Part shown: piece after piece, positions 1-6,699 of the stretch | Numbering within the stretch: position 1 is the first letter of the stretch | How the letters are laid out: the number at the start of each line of letters is the position of its first letter | NCBI GenBank assembly: GCA_949295395.1 | Contig: CASFLB010000027.1 | Span: 1 to 19,334 of the forward strand | Length of the DNA: 19,334 nucleotides | Direction: 5' to 3' | Source of the DNA: an uncultured Pseudomonadota bacterium | GTDB lineage: Bacteria; Pseudomonadota; Alphaproteobacteria; RF32; CAG-239 | Translations under genes and position numbers: made by a program | Notes under the pieces: generated by a model | Databases searched by the model: none | Seen by the model: the letters and a program-made list of their open reading frames with translations, nothing else | Told to the model about the DNA's origin: nothing

Positions 1-1
1 G

Positions 2-745
2 GCGGCTTGCATTCCAACCCCGAGCTGTACAAGCTTAGGCTATACCAGCACCACTTCTTGTACCGATGGCCTCAAATGCCCGTTCGGCAATTATTGGAAC
101 TGCACGCATATCAATAAAATTACCGAGCTGACCAATAAAATCACGGAACTTGAAAAAACAATTGAAACAAGTCAATCACAAGGGGAGGTTTGCGTCATAG
201 GTAGTATATTATATTCAGATAAAAGTTGTTACTTAAACCCGCAAAAAGGCAAAACGCCAATCGGCGTCGTCGTTTATGTTGACGGCAACGGCGGCGGACA
301 AGCTTTGTCTTTGAAATCGATAGGAAGTTATCCATGGTCAACAGAATATAAAGATGTCTCAAGCTTGACGAACTACAGCTCAGCTTTTGACGCCTCAAAA
401 GATTTGGCAAGTTGTGATAATAGTAAAAAGATAATGGCAGTAGGAGATAAGAGTACCTATCCGGCGGTATGGGCGGCGAATGAATATAGCACCGAAGGAA
501 CAAAAGCCGGAGATTGGTGTTTGCCGGCGGCCGGAATATTTTCCTCATATTATGATAATAGAACGTCAGTTAATCTTAGCTTTGATAGGGTAAATGGGAC
601 AAACTTAGAATACGGTCTCAAGGCTTGGTCGTCGTCTAAGGTTGATATTTTCAGTGCGTGGGTTTCATATTTTTCCAGCAGCCATGGATTGTACTACTAC
701 AGTCAGAGTAACGGCTACGAGGTCCGCCCCGTGTTAGAGTTCTAG
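2..745 (+). CDS. Cys-rich surface-type protein with DUF1566/Lcl-like C-terminal domain (5' partial)
   Basis: The reading frame is open from base 2 to the stop at 743-745, so the gene starts before the window; 247 residues are visible. The first ~35 residues are Cys-rich (Cys at 3, 9, 20, 26 and 34) with a GYTSTTSCTDGLKCPF motif. A short heptad-like stretch follows at about 37-55 (INKITELTNKITELEKTI). From about 80 to the end comes a domain starting GKTPIGVVVYVDGNGGG, with GDWCLPAAG near its middle and ending EVRPVLEF, which resembles the DUF1566/Lcl C-terminal fold of bacterial surface proteins. No transmembrane segment lies in the visible part. By inference it is exported and sits on the surface; the signal sequence would be upstream. 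Its ligand is unknown. An internal ATG at 305 exists, but the homologous-looking sequence upstream argues against it as the start. Family assignment is by recall of motif style and is moderate. Confidence 0.75.
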   Translation, partial: AACIPTPSCTSLGYTSTTSCTDGLKCPFGNYWNCTHINKITELTNKITELEKTIETSQSQGEVCVIGSILYSDKSCYLNPQKGKTPIGVVVYVDGNGGGQALSLKSIGSYPWSTEYKDVSSLTNYSSAFDASKDLASCDNSKKIMAVGDKSTYPAVWAANEYSTEGTKAGDWCLPAAGIFSSYYDNRTSVNLSFDRVNGTNLEYGLKAWSSSKVDIFSAWVSYFSSSHGLYYYSQSNGYEVRPVLEF

Positions 746-750
746 CACAA

Positions 751-790
751 AAAAATCCCTGAAATTATCACCGCTATATCAGGGATTTTT
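751..790. terminator. Bidirectional intrinsic terminator
   Basis: A 12-bp perfect stem (751-762 with 779-790) has a 16-nt loop. It is flanked by an A-run on the left and a T-run on the right, so it can end transcription of the + strand surface-protein gene and of the convergent LTA-synthase-like gene on the - strand. Confidence 0.85.
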
Positions 791-808
791 CTTAGGTTTT
801 AAGAAGAA

Positions 809-2683
809 CTATGGCTTCCAGTTTTCCGCTTCTTGATAAAAGGCAATCGCTTCCGACTTGAGCATTTCTTGTGCGGCCGGAGAAATTTCTTTTCCTTCAT
901 ACGAAAACTGTCTGACCGGTTTTAAGATAACATCTGTCCCGTCTTTGACATAACCAACTTTTTGATAATTGCTGACAAAATAACGAGATTCATAATCTTT
1001 GGCCAGCGCATTTTGCCCCCAAAAACGGCTAACATAGTCAAAATTAAGGATTCCAAGCAAGGTCGGCAACACATCAATCTGACTAATCGGCGTATCGACT
1101 CTCTTCGGCTTAATCAGCTTCGGCGCATAAAGTATCGCTGGGATATGATGTCCGGCCAAATTAATTTCTTCTTTTCCGGCGGCACCGGCAGTGTGGTCAG
1201 CCACAAACACAAAGACCGTATTATCAAACCATGGCTTTGTCTTTGCTTCTTCAATAAACTGGCCGATAGCATAATCCGCGTAAAGAACAGCCCCGCGGCG
1301 CTTATGCTTACCGGATTTTAACGGCAAATTTTCATCAGGATAAGTATAAGGCCTGTGATTCGAGATTGAAAGAATAACCGATAAAAACGGTTTACCCTCG
1401 GCATAAGACTTGTCGGCTTCTTTAATCACCTTGCGATAAGTATCACCGTCACAAGCACCCCATGCATTAGCAAAAGTAACTTCGCCCTTATCCCACTTGC
1501 GCCGATCAACGACTTGGAAATGATTATTTTTGAAGAAATAATTCATATTATCAAAATAACCGAAACCACCGTAAATCCATTTGTTGTCATAACCTTTATC
1601 CGCAAAGATAGAACCGATACTCAACAAATTTTCATTATGATCACGACGCACGATAGACATCCCCGGAAGCGGCGGCACCGACAAAGTCAAAGCCTCGATT
1701 CCGCGAACAGAGCGTGTCCCCGTCGCATAAACATGACTAAAATAAAGGCTCTCTTTAGCAAGCTTATCCAGATTCGGCGTCAGCTTGACCTGCTCCCCTT
1801 CAGGAGAAGGCTCGGTCATATCCAAATATTTTGCACTCAGACTTTCCATCAAAACAATAATCACATTGGCGCGATTTTCTTTTTTAGGTGAAGAAATTTT
1901 GCGCTCAATCGATTCTTCCGGCTCAAGAAACGTCACATTCTTTCCACCGAATTTTGACCGTAAAATTTCCATATTTTTAGCCTTATCCTGCACCGGATAA
2001 AAAGTCTTATAATCAATTTCGTTTTTCAAAAAGGCGCTAAACAAACTAAACGTTCCTTGTTTTCCGGCCTCATTATTATAATGGTTTTTGCCCCACTCAA
2101 GGCGCGACATATCAACCCCATGATACGCCCCGACCAGAACCAAAACATAAATCACCGCACCGGCCAAGCGGCGACCAAAACACGGAACTTCCACAGCAGG
2201 AAACAGATATTTATAACCAAATTTCATAACTGCCAGTGTAACCGCCAAAATGCCAAGCAACAGCCAGTTCACCGGATAAGATTGATAGATATTCTCGACC
2301 ACCTCGGTTGTATAAACCAAATAATCAACAGCAATAAAATTAAACGCGGATTGAAACTCGTCCCAAAAGATTTGCTCAGCCACAACCCCGAACAGATTCG
2401 CATATACAAAAACAAAAAACGACAAGAGCGTAAAAATCTTATCTCCCTTGCCATAAAGACGCTTTTGCGGCAAAAACAGCAAAAACAGCAAAAACGGGAT
2501 CATCATATACATAAAGGCGATAACCGACGTCAGCGCCAGACTTCCGAGCATCAACAACAAGCTCAGCGGCGAATAATCAAACCCCTGATAAGTCTGAAAA
2601 ATCTTTCCGCAAACAGAAATGATTTGAAAAACAATAAAGCAATAAAAAAAGGGCTTCAATCTCTGCCATAAATATTTTGCCAT
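809..2683 (-). CDS. LTA synthase family / sulfatase-fold membrane transferase
   Basis: A 624-residue protein with an N-terminal membrane domain of about five to six hydrophobic helices (roughly 11-30, 38-72, 83-105, 138-155, 172-190). A periplasmic sulfatase/alkaline-phosphatase-superfamily domain runs from about 270 to 560. Visible active-site signatures are VIIVLMES (metal-binding Glu280), TGTRSVRG (candidate catalytic Thr323), and ADHTAG (Asp496, His497) followed by GHHIPAILYAP. This is the architecture of LtaS, of OpgB/MdoB-type phosphoglycerol transferases and of phosphoethanolamine transferases. It probably moves a phospho-head group from a lipid onto an envelope glycan or glycolipid; the true substrate cannot be read from sequence. 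The ATG at 2683 has AAGGA eight bases upstream. The gene is monocistronic between a terminator and a divergent MATE gene. Confidence 0.88.
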   Translation of the reverse strand: MAKYLWQRLKPFFYCFIVFQIISVCGKIFQTYQGFDYSPLSLLLMLGSLALTSVIAFMYMMIPFLLFLLFLPQKRLYGKGDKIFTLLSFFVFVYANLFGVVAEQIFWDEFQSAFNFIAVDYLVYTTEVVENIYQSYPVNWLLLGILAVTLAVMKFGYKYLFPAVEVPCFGRRLAGAVIYVLVLVGAYHGVDMSRLEWGKNHYNNEAGKQGTFSLFSAFLKNEIDYKTFYPVQDKAKNMEILRSKFGGKNVTFLEPEESIERKISSPKKENRANVIIVLMESLSAKYLDMTEPSPEGEQVKLTPNLDKLAKESLYFSHVYATGTRSVRGIEALTLSVPPLPGMSIVRRDHNENLLSIGSIFADKGYDNKWIYGGFGYFDNMNYFFKNNHFQVVDRRKWDKGEVTFANAWGACDGDTYRKVIKEADKSYAEGKPFLSVILSISNHRPYTYPDENLPLKSGKHKRRGAVLYADYAIGQFIEEAKTKPWFDNTVFVFVADHTAGAAGKEEINLAGHHIPAILYAPKLIKPKRVDTPISQIDVLPTLLGILNFDYVSRFWGQNALAKDYESRYFVSNYQKVGYVKDGTDVILKPVRQFSYEGKEISPAAQEMLKSEAIAFYQEAENWKP

Positions 2684-2715
2684 AAGCGATTCCTTTACAA
2701 TTAGATAGCGAGTAA

Positions 2716-2744
2716 AAGATACATACCAAATTATACATTTTCAA
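2716..2744 (-). promoter_or_regulatory. Candidate sigma70-type promoter of the LTA-synthase-like gene
   Basis: Read on the minus strand, TTGAAA (2739-2744) and TATCTT (2716-2721) are separated by 17 bases, about 33 bases upstream of the start codon. An alternative -10, TATAAT, overlaps the spacer but lacks a good -35. Inferred from consensus only. Confidence 0.4.
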
Positions 2745-2768
2745 GCGAGAAAAAATAGTTATTAAAGC

Positions 2769-2796
2769 TTGAAATAAAAAAATAAGGTTGTATACA
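2769..2796 (+). promoter_or_regulatory. Candidate sigma70-type promoter of the MATE gene
   Basis: TTGAAA (2769-2774) and TATACA (2791-2796) with a 16-base spacer lie 54 bases upstream of the MATE start codon. The element lies back to back with the promoter candidate of the divergent gene. Confidence 0.45.
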
Positions 2797-2850
2797 TCTG
2801 ACAGAGAAAAATTAAGAAACGCTTATGACTGATAAAAGAGGCACAAAAAG

Positions 2851-4221
2851 ATGATTCAAAACATGACCTCGGGCAATCCGATAAAACTGATAATTGCTTT
2901 CACGATTCCCCTGTTGATAGGTAATGTTTTTCAGCAAATATACAGCATCTCAGACACAATTATCGTCGGCCGACTTTTGGGCGTAAACTCTTTAGCAGCT
3001 GTCGGCTCAACCGGCCCGTTGTTCTTTTTACTAATGGGCTTAACCATTGGCTTCACCTCCGGCTTAACAGTTATTACTGCCCAAAGATTCGGTGCAAATG
3101 ATTTTAAAAATGTTCGCCGCTCAGCAGCCGCCTCAACCCTCATCTGCGGCATTTATACCTTAGCCATAAGCGGCATAACCTTGCTTATTTTGCCGCGCTT
3201 ACTACAATGGATGAATGTTCCGCAAGAAATATTTTCCCAAGCCTATGATTTTATGACGGTCATCACCATCGGGCTAATCATGATTGTCTACTACAATCTT
3301 TTAGCCAGCATATTACGCGCTTTGGGCGACAGCAAAACACCGCTTTATTTTCTGATATTTGCCACAATCATAAACGTCATCTTAAACTATGTTCTAATAA
3401 AATATGTCGGACTTGGCGTCAAAGGTTCAGCCTTAGGCACCGTAACGGCCTTAAGCATATCCGTTATTTTGTGTTTTATACACATTCACAAAAAATATCC
3501 GATTCTAAGAATAACAAGAAAAGACTGGATTTTTGACTGGGCTTTTTGCAAAGAGCACTTGGAAATCGCGATTCCGATGTCAATTCAGTTTTCAATCATC
3601 GCCTTAGGCAGCATTGTATTGCAAAGTGTGTGCAACTCCTTTGGCCCAACCACAATTGCCGCCTTCACCTCAGCCTCAAGAATAGAACAATTAGCGGTTC
3701 AACCGATGGTTTCTTTTGGTATTGCCATGGCCACATACGTTGCCCAAAACTACGGAGCCGGACTGATAGGTCGTATCAGAAGAGGCGTCTTCAACTGTTC
3801 AATGATATCTTTGTGCCTAAGTATTTTTATGGCACTTATGATATTTACAATTGGCGAGCATATGGTTCAAATCTTTGTTAAAGAAGACAATCAAGAAGTC
3901 ATCCGCCAAGCCAAAGCTTACTTAAATATCAGCGTGTTATTCTATTTCTTTTTGGGGCAAATCTTCATTTACCGCAACGCCTTACAAGGACTGGGCAAAC
4001 CGCTCATTCCTGTAATTTCAAGCGTTGCCGAGCTTTTACTCCGTTCTTTTGCGGCAATAGTTTTAGCAGCAAACTTTGGATATATAGGAATATGTTTAGC
4101 CAGCCCGATTGCTTGGATTGGGGCTTCGTTGATTGTTGCTCTTGGCTACCGCTATACGATAAAACAATTGGGAGCCAAATATCTTTATTGCCACCAACAA
4201 ACCGAGTTACCGTGGCACTAA
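2851..4221 (+). CDS. MATE family multidrug/cation efflux transporter
   Basis: A 456-residue, highly hydrophobic protein with about 12 membrane helices in two similar halves, the usual length for MATE exporters. The N-terminus MTSGNPIKLIIAFTIPLLIG and the following LFQQIYSISDTIIVGR-type stretch (written here as QQIYSISDTIIVGRLLG) are characteristic, as is IAAFTSASRIEQLAVQP at the start of the second half. Such proteins export drugs or cationic metabolites in exchange for Na+ or H+; substrate and ion cannot be told here. The start at 2851 has GAGG (2838-2841) nine bases upstream. Its stop overlaps the stop of the convergent AlkD-like gene by 4 bases and no terminator lies between them. Confidence 0.92.
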   Translation: MIQNMTSGNPIKLIIAFTIPLLIGNVFQQIYSISDTIIVGRLLGVNSLAAVGSTGPLFFLLMGLTIGFTSGLTVITAQRFGANDFKNVRRSAAASTLICGIYTLAISGITLLILPRLLQWMNVPQEIFSQAYDFMTVITIGLIMIVYYNLLASILRALGDSKTPLYFLIFATIINVILNYVLIKYVGLGVKGSALGTVTALSISVILCFIHIHKKYPILRITRKDWIFDWAFCKEHLEIAIPMSIQFSIIALGSIVLQSVCNSFGPTTIAAFTSASRIEQLAVQPMVSFGIAMATYVAQNYGAGLIGRIRRGVFNCSMISLCLSIFMALMIFTIGEHMVQIFVKEDNQEVIRQAKAYLNISVLFYFFLGQIFIYRNALQGLGKPLIPVISSVAELLLRSFAAIVLAANFGYIGICLASPIAWIGASLIVALGYRYTIKQLGAKYLYCHQQTELPWH

Positions 4222-4904
4222 GACACAAAACTCTTTTTTAACGCACGCAACCGTTGCTTAACACTTCGCTCCACCCGCAAAGAATCACAAATTTTCTGTA
4301 CCGTAAGAGAAAGGAGTAAAGCATCGGTTTTTTTATCAAAAATAAAAGCCTCAACCACGTCAGGAAAAGGCACAAAGAGCATAGACAAAAGCCAAGCCTG
4401 CGCCATTTTAACATAATAGGCCGACGAAGGACATTGCCGAACCAAAACCAAGATTCGCTTTAAATATGCCGACGAAACAAAATTATTTAGCATCATCACA
4501 AAACAAAAGCGCACAACATACTCTTGCTCAGAGCAAGCTTTTAACTTAGATTCAAGCCAGCGCCATAGCTTATCCTTGTCCGAAAATTTAAGGGAGCAAC
4601 ATACACTGTCACACACCGACCAGTTGTCAATCATTGGCAAAAAGCGCTCAAGATAAAAAATTTTTTCATCATCGGATAAGGGAGCATAACCGATAACAAA
4701 ACCAAACAGCATTTCCGCCTCAAATAACGGCGGCACCTCAAGGGCCAAAAAGCTTTGATAATCACCATGAGCAATTTCTTTTGCCAAATGACGTAGCTTC
4801 GGCAACCGCACGCCAATCAACTTTTCCTGACACGTATCAGGCAAAAGCTTTAAGGCAAAAAGCCGATATTTTTCCTCTGCCATATCAAACAAACAAGAAT
4901 ACAT
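4218..4904 (-). CDS. DNA alkylation repair protein, AlkD-like
   Basis: A 228-residue all-helical HEAT-like repeat protein. Hallmarks of the AlkD/AlkC-type family are GVRLPKLRHLAKEI near residue 33, NWSVCDS (Trp and Asp matching the DNA-binding/catalytic pair of AlkD), YVVRFCFVMML (conserved Arg), and AQAWLLSMLF (conserved Trp). The family excises positively charged alkyl bases such as N3- and N7-alkyl purines. The open frame continues to an ATG at 5006, but those extra 34 residues are hydrophobic and unlike the family. They also cover the promoter of the divergent gene, so I chose the ATG at 4904, which has GGAG eight bases upstream (4913-4916). An ATG at 4883 is a second option. Confidence 0.85.
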   Translation of the reverse strand: MYSCLFDMAEEKYRLFALKLLPDTCQEKLIGVRLPKLRHLAKEIAHGDYQSFLALEVPPLFEAEMLFGFVIGYAPLSDDEKIFYLERFLPMIDNWSVCDSVCCSLKFSDKDKLWRWLESKLKACSEQEYVVRFCFVMMLNNFVSSAYLKRILVLVRQCPSSAYYVKMAQAWLLSMLFVPFPDVVEAFIFDKKTDALLLSLTVQKICDSLRVERSVKQRLRALKKSFVS

Positions 4905-4954
4905 AGCCAAACTCCGCAAACAACTTACCACAATAACATCAAAAATAAAAACGC

Positions 4955-4982
4955 TTGTCAAATAGCATAAAACAATTATATC
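4955..4982 (+). promoter_or_regulatory. Candidate promoter of the 5009 gene
   Basis: TTGTCA (4955-4960), a 16-base spacer and TATATC (4977-4982) lie 26 bases before the start codon. Its position supports the shorter start chosen for the divergent AlkD-like gene. Confidence 0.45.
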
Positions 4983-5008
4983 AAGAATTAAAGACGAGGA
5001 AATCATAA

Positions 5009-5509
5009 ATGAAAATCATAAACGTACACGACAAAATGCAAAAGAATTACCAATACGAACTTGCAGCCCCAGAAGGTCAAGACTTTGCACCGGATTTCAC
5101 GCCGGAGCTCACCCCACAGCAAATGCTGGAAATGGGAGTTTTTGAAGGGCATTACCTAACCGATTGTCAAGACGAATTTCCACGATCTTGGTTTGTCAAC
5201 GCGCGTTTATCAAAAACAACACCGGATATCACGCAAAACTACTTTGGCGTCAAATCACGATTATCCTTAAACGAATGGCAAAAAAGGGGCTGGATAATCG
5301 GCCCTGACGTCAGAGGTTGGTTTCAATGGTATTGTCGTTATTACTATGGGCGCCGCTTGCCTGAAATCGATTCGCTCCAAATAAAAAGATGGAAAAGTTT
5401 CAAACGTCATAAGGCTCAAATCCTAAAGAATTGTTACATCGGAGACATTGAATGTCGCAAACGTCAACGTCAAGCTTTATTACAATGGGCTTACAATCCT
5501 TTATTTTAA
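5009..5509 (+). CDS. Conserved protein of unknown function (GWFQWYCRYY motif)
   Basis: A 166-residue soluble, aromatic- and basic-rich protein. I recognise the pattern of a small conserved family without a known role: LTPQQMLEMGVFEGHYL (about 34-50), EFPRSWF (56-62), a GWIIGPDVRGWFQWYCRYYYG stretch (94-114, here broken as GWIIGPD, then VRGWFQWYCRYYYG) and QIKRWKSFKRHKAQI (124-138). There is no signal peptide or membrane helix. The Trp/Tyr/Arg-rich core suggests a nucleic-acid or nucleotide ligand, but that is only inference. The start has a strong GAGGA (4996-5000) eight bases upstream. It stands alone, with the tRNA terminator just behind it on the other strand. Confidence 0.85.
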   Translation: MKIINVHDKMQKNYQYELAAPEGQDFAPDFTPELTPQQMLEMGVFEGHYLTDCQDEFPRSWFVNARLSKTTPDITQNYFGVKSRLSLNEWQKRGWIIGPDVRGWFQWYCRYYYGRRLPEIDSLQIKRWKSFKRHKAQILKNCYIGDIECRKRQRQALLQWAYNPLF

Positions 5510-5510
5510 A

Positions 5511-5538
5511 GAAAAAGCGCTCACATAAAAAGAGCGCT
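5511..5538 (-). terminator. Intrinsic terminator of tRNA-Arg
   Basis: A 7-bp stem (5516-5522 with 5532-5538) and 9-nt loop are followed on the minus strand by a T-run (5511-5515), directly after the tRNA 3' end. Confidence 0.75.
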
Positions 5539-5543
5539 GAAAA

Positions 5544-5620
5544 TGGCGTATCCGGCGGGGATCGAACCCACAACCTTTGGCGTCGGAGGCCAACACTCTA
5601 TCCAATTGAGCTACGGATAC
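5544..5620 (-). tRNA. tRNA-Arg (anticodon CCG)
   Basis: On the minus strand the gene folds as a full cloverleaf. It has a perfect 7-bp acceptor stem (GTATCCG/CGGATAC), a D arm with GCTC...GAGT, an anticodon stem TTGGC/GCCAA around the 7-base loop CTCCGAC, and a T arm with the TTCGATC loop. The anticodon CCG (plus-strand bases 5584-5586) reads the arginine codon CGG. The discriminator base is G and the 3' CCA is encoded (plus-strand 5544-5546). It is 77 nt including CCA. Confidence 0.96.
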
Positions 5621-5633
5621 AAAAAACAAGAAT

Positions 5634-5662
5634 GTTCTACCTTATTTATAAAAAAGACTCAA
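5634..5662 (-). promoter_or_regulatory. Promoter of tRNA-Arg
   Basis: Read on the minus strand, TTGAGT (5657-5662) and TAGAAC (5634-5639) are exactly 17 bases apart. They lie 13 bases before the mature tRNA 5' end, which predicts a very short 5' leader. Confidence 0.55.
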
Positions 5663-5745
5663 GCAAAAATTTAAAGAATATGCTGGACAAATTACATAAA
5701 CTTTGTTAGCTTCCGAAACGAAAAACAATTATTGTGTAACCCTAA

Positions 5746-6117
5746 ATGATAAAAAGTATGGAAAAATTATTATTACAAGACGAACAAGTTTTTGCAGCCA
5801 CCGCAAGTTTTAACAAAATCAAAAACTACGCGCAAGAATACCAATTAAGCAGCGATTCTGAAAGTGTTATGTTGTACCGTATGTGCCGTTACCTCCAAAA
5901 GAATGACCGCACATTAGCCGGAAACATTCGCAAGCCCGAGGCACAAACCCAATGCCGAGAAATCCGACAGACATTGAGAGACTATGCCTCCAAATACAAT
6001 TTCAACCAATCGGCACTTAATGACTTGAAAGCCAAAACGATTGGCACCAAGAACGCCGCCACAGCGGAAAGCCTTTTCCGAATAATTGAAGAAATCAACG
6101 GCCAAAAACCACAGTAA
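5746..6117 (+). CDS. Small helical protein of unknown function
   Basis: A 123-residue (or 119 if started at the ATG at 5758), soluble, charged protein that looks mostly alpha-helical. It has no recognised motif, no signal peptide and no membrane helix. Neither start has a convincing ribosome binding site: the bases before 5746 read GTAACCCTAA, and those before 5758 read ATAAAAAGT. The clean intrinsic terminator immediately after the stop supports a real transcription unit. I cannot assign a function. Confidence 0.7.
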   Translation: MIKSMEKLLLQDEQVFAATASFNKIKNYAQEYQLSSDSESVMLYRMCRYLQKNDRTLAGNIRKPEAQTQCREIRQTLRDYASKYNFNQSALNDLKAKTIGTKNAATAESLFRIIEEINGQKPQ

Positions 6118-6122
6118 CGTCG

Positions 6123-6163
6123 AACAGCGTATTTCAAAAACAAGGAAATACGCTGTTTTTTTT
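6123..6163 (+). terminator. Intrinsic terminator
   Basis: A 13-bp perfect stem (6123-6135 with 6145-6157), 9-nt loop and T8 tract (6156-6163) start 6 bases after the stop codon of the helical orphan. Confidence 0.92.
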
Positions 6164-6193
6164 GAAAAACAACAACAAATAATAATTTTTCAC

Positions 6194-6222
6194 TTGACTC
6201 AAAGCGATTTTGCGTCTATTAA
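6194..6222 (+). promoter_or_regulatory. Sigma70-type promoter of rpmB
   Basis: TTGACT (6194-6199), a 17-base spacer and TATTAA (6217-6222) lie 45 bases before the rpmB start codon and just after the preceding terminator. Confidence 0.75.
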
Positions 6223-6267
6223 GAGGCAACAAGTTTATGTTTTGTTAGAAAAGTTAAGGAAAAAACA

Positions 6268-6543
6268 ATGTCAAAAAAATGTGAAATCAGCGGCACCGGC
6301 GCAATGAGCGGCAACAATGTCAGCCACGCAAACAACAAGACCCGCCGTCGTTTTTTGCCGAATCTTCAAGTTGTTTCACTTTTGAGTGAAAAACTTGGCA
6401 AAGTATTTAAATTAAAAATTTGTTCCAAAACCTTACGTTCAATTGAACACAATGGCGGTTTAGACGCTTATTTGGAATCAACCTCAAACAGCAAACTTTC
6501 AGCTGAAGCTGTTAAAATCAAAAAACAAATGAGCAAAGCATAG
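6268..6543 (+). CDS. rpmB: 50S ribosomal protein L28
   Basis: A 91-residue basic protein. The N-terminal signature is diagnostic of L28: MSKKCEISGTGAMSGNNVSH followed by ANNKTRRRFLPNLQ. The C-terminal SKTLRSIEHNGGLDAYL is also typical of the proteobacterial form. It is a late-assembling large-subunit protein. The single Cys at residue 5 is not part of a full zinc-binding set (the C- type). The start has AAGGA (6256-6260) seven bases upstream. The gene is a stand-alone unit with its own promoter and terminator. Confidence 0.97.
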   Translation: MSKKCEISGTGAMSGNNVSHANNKTRRRFLPNLQVVSLLSEKLGKVFKLKICSKTLRSIEHNGGLDAYLESTSNSKLSAEAVKIKKQMSKA

Positions 6544-6571
6544 TTTGCCGCATCAAGGAATAGATTGTTCC

Positions 6572-6602
6572 TCCCGCTTTCAACAGGAAGCGGGATTTTT
6601 TA
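6572..6602 (+). terminator. Intrinsic terminator of rpmB
   Basis: An 8-bp GC-rich stem (6572-6579 with 6588-6595) is followed by a T6 tract, 29 bases after the rpmB stop. Confidence 0.85.
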
Positions 6603-6699
6603 TCCCCATAATTAACAGAGTGGTAAAAAAATAGGCATTGCCAAGAAAAAAATTTTTTGCCATCATACGGCAGAAACATAAAGATAAAGGACAAAACCC

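Noticed and set aside
2057..2671. Long plus-strand frame of 204 codons opposite the LTA-synthase-like gene
   Set aside because: It is a low-complexity Gln/Lys/Arg-rich translation antisense to a well-supported membrane domain.
2837..2844. Repeated octamer AGAGGCAC (also at 8628-8635 and 11153-11160), considered as a regulatory motif
   Set aside because: Two of the three copies are simply Shine-Dalgarno sites and the third is part of the rpmH leader hairpin; too few to claim a motif.
4905..5006. N-terminal extension of the AlkD-like gene to an ATG at 5006
   Set aside because: It is hydrophobic, not family-like and covers the promoter of the divergent gene; the ATG at 4904 has a ribosome binding site.
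5452..5709. Open frame of 85 codons on the plus strand
   Set aside because: It runs through the antisense of tRNA-Arg and the tRNA terminator; the tRNA structure explains the sequence.
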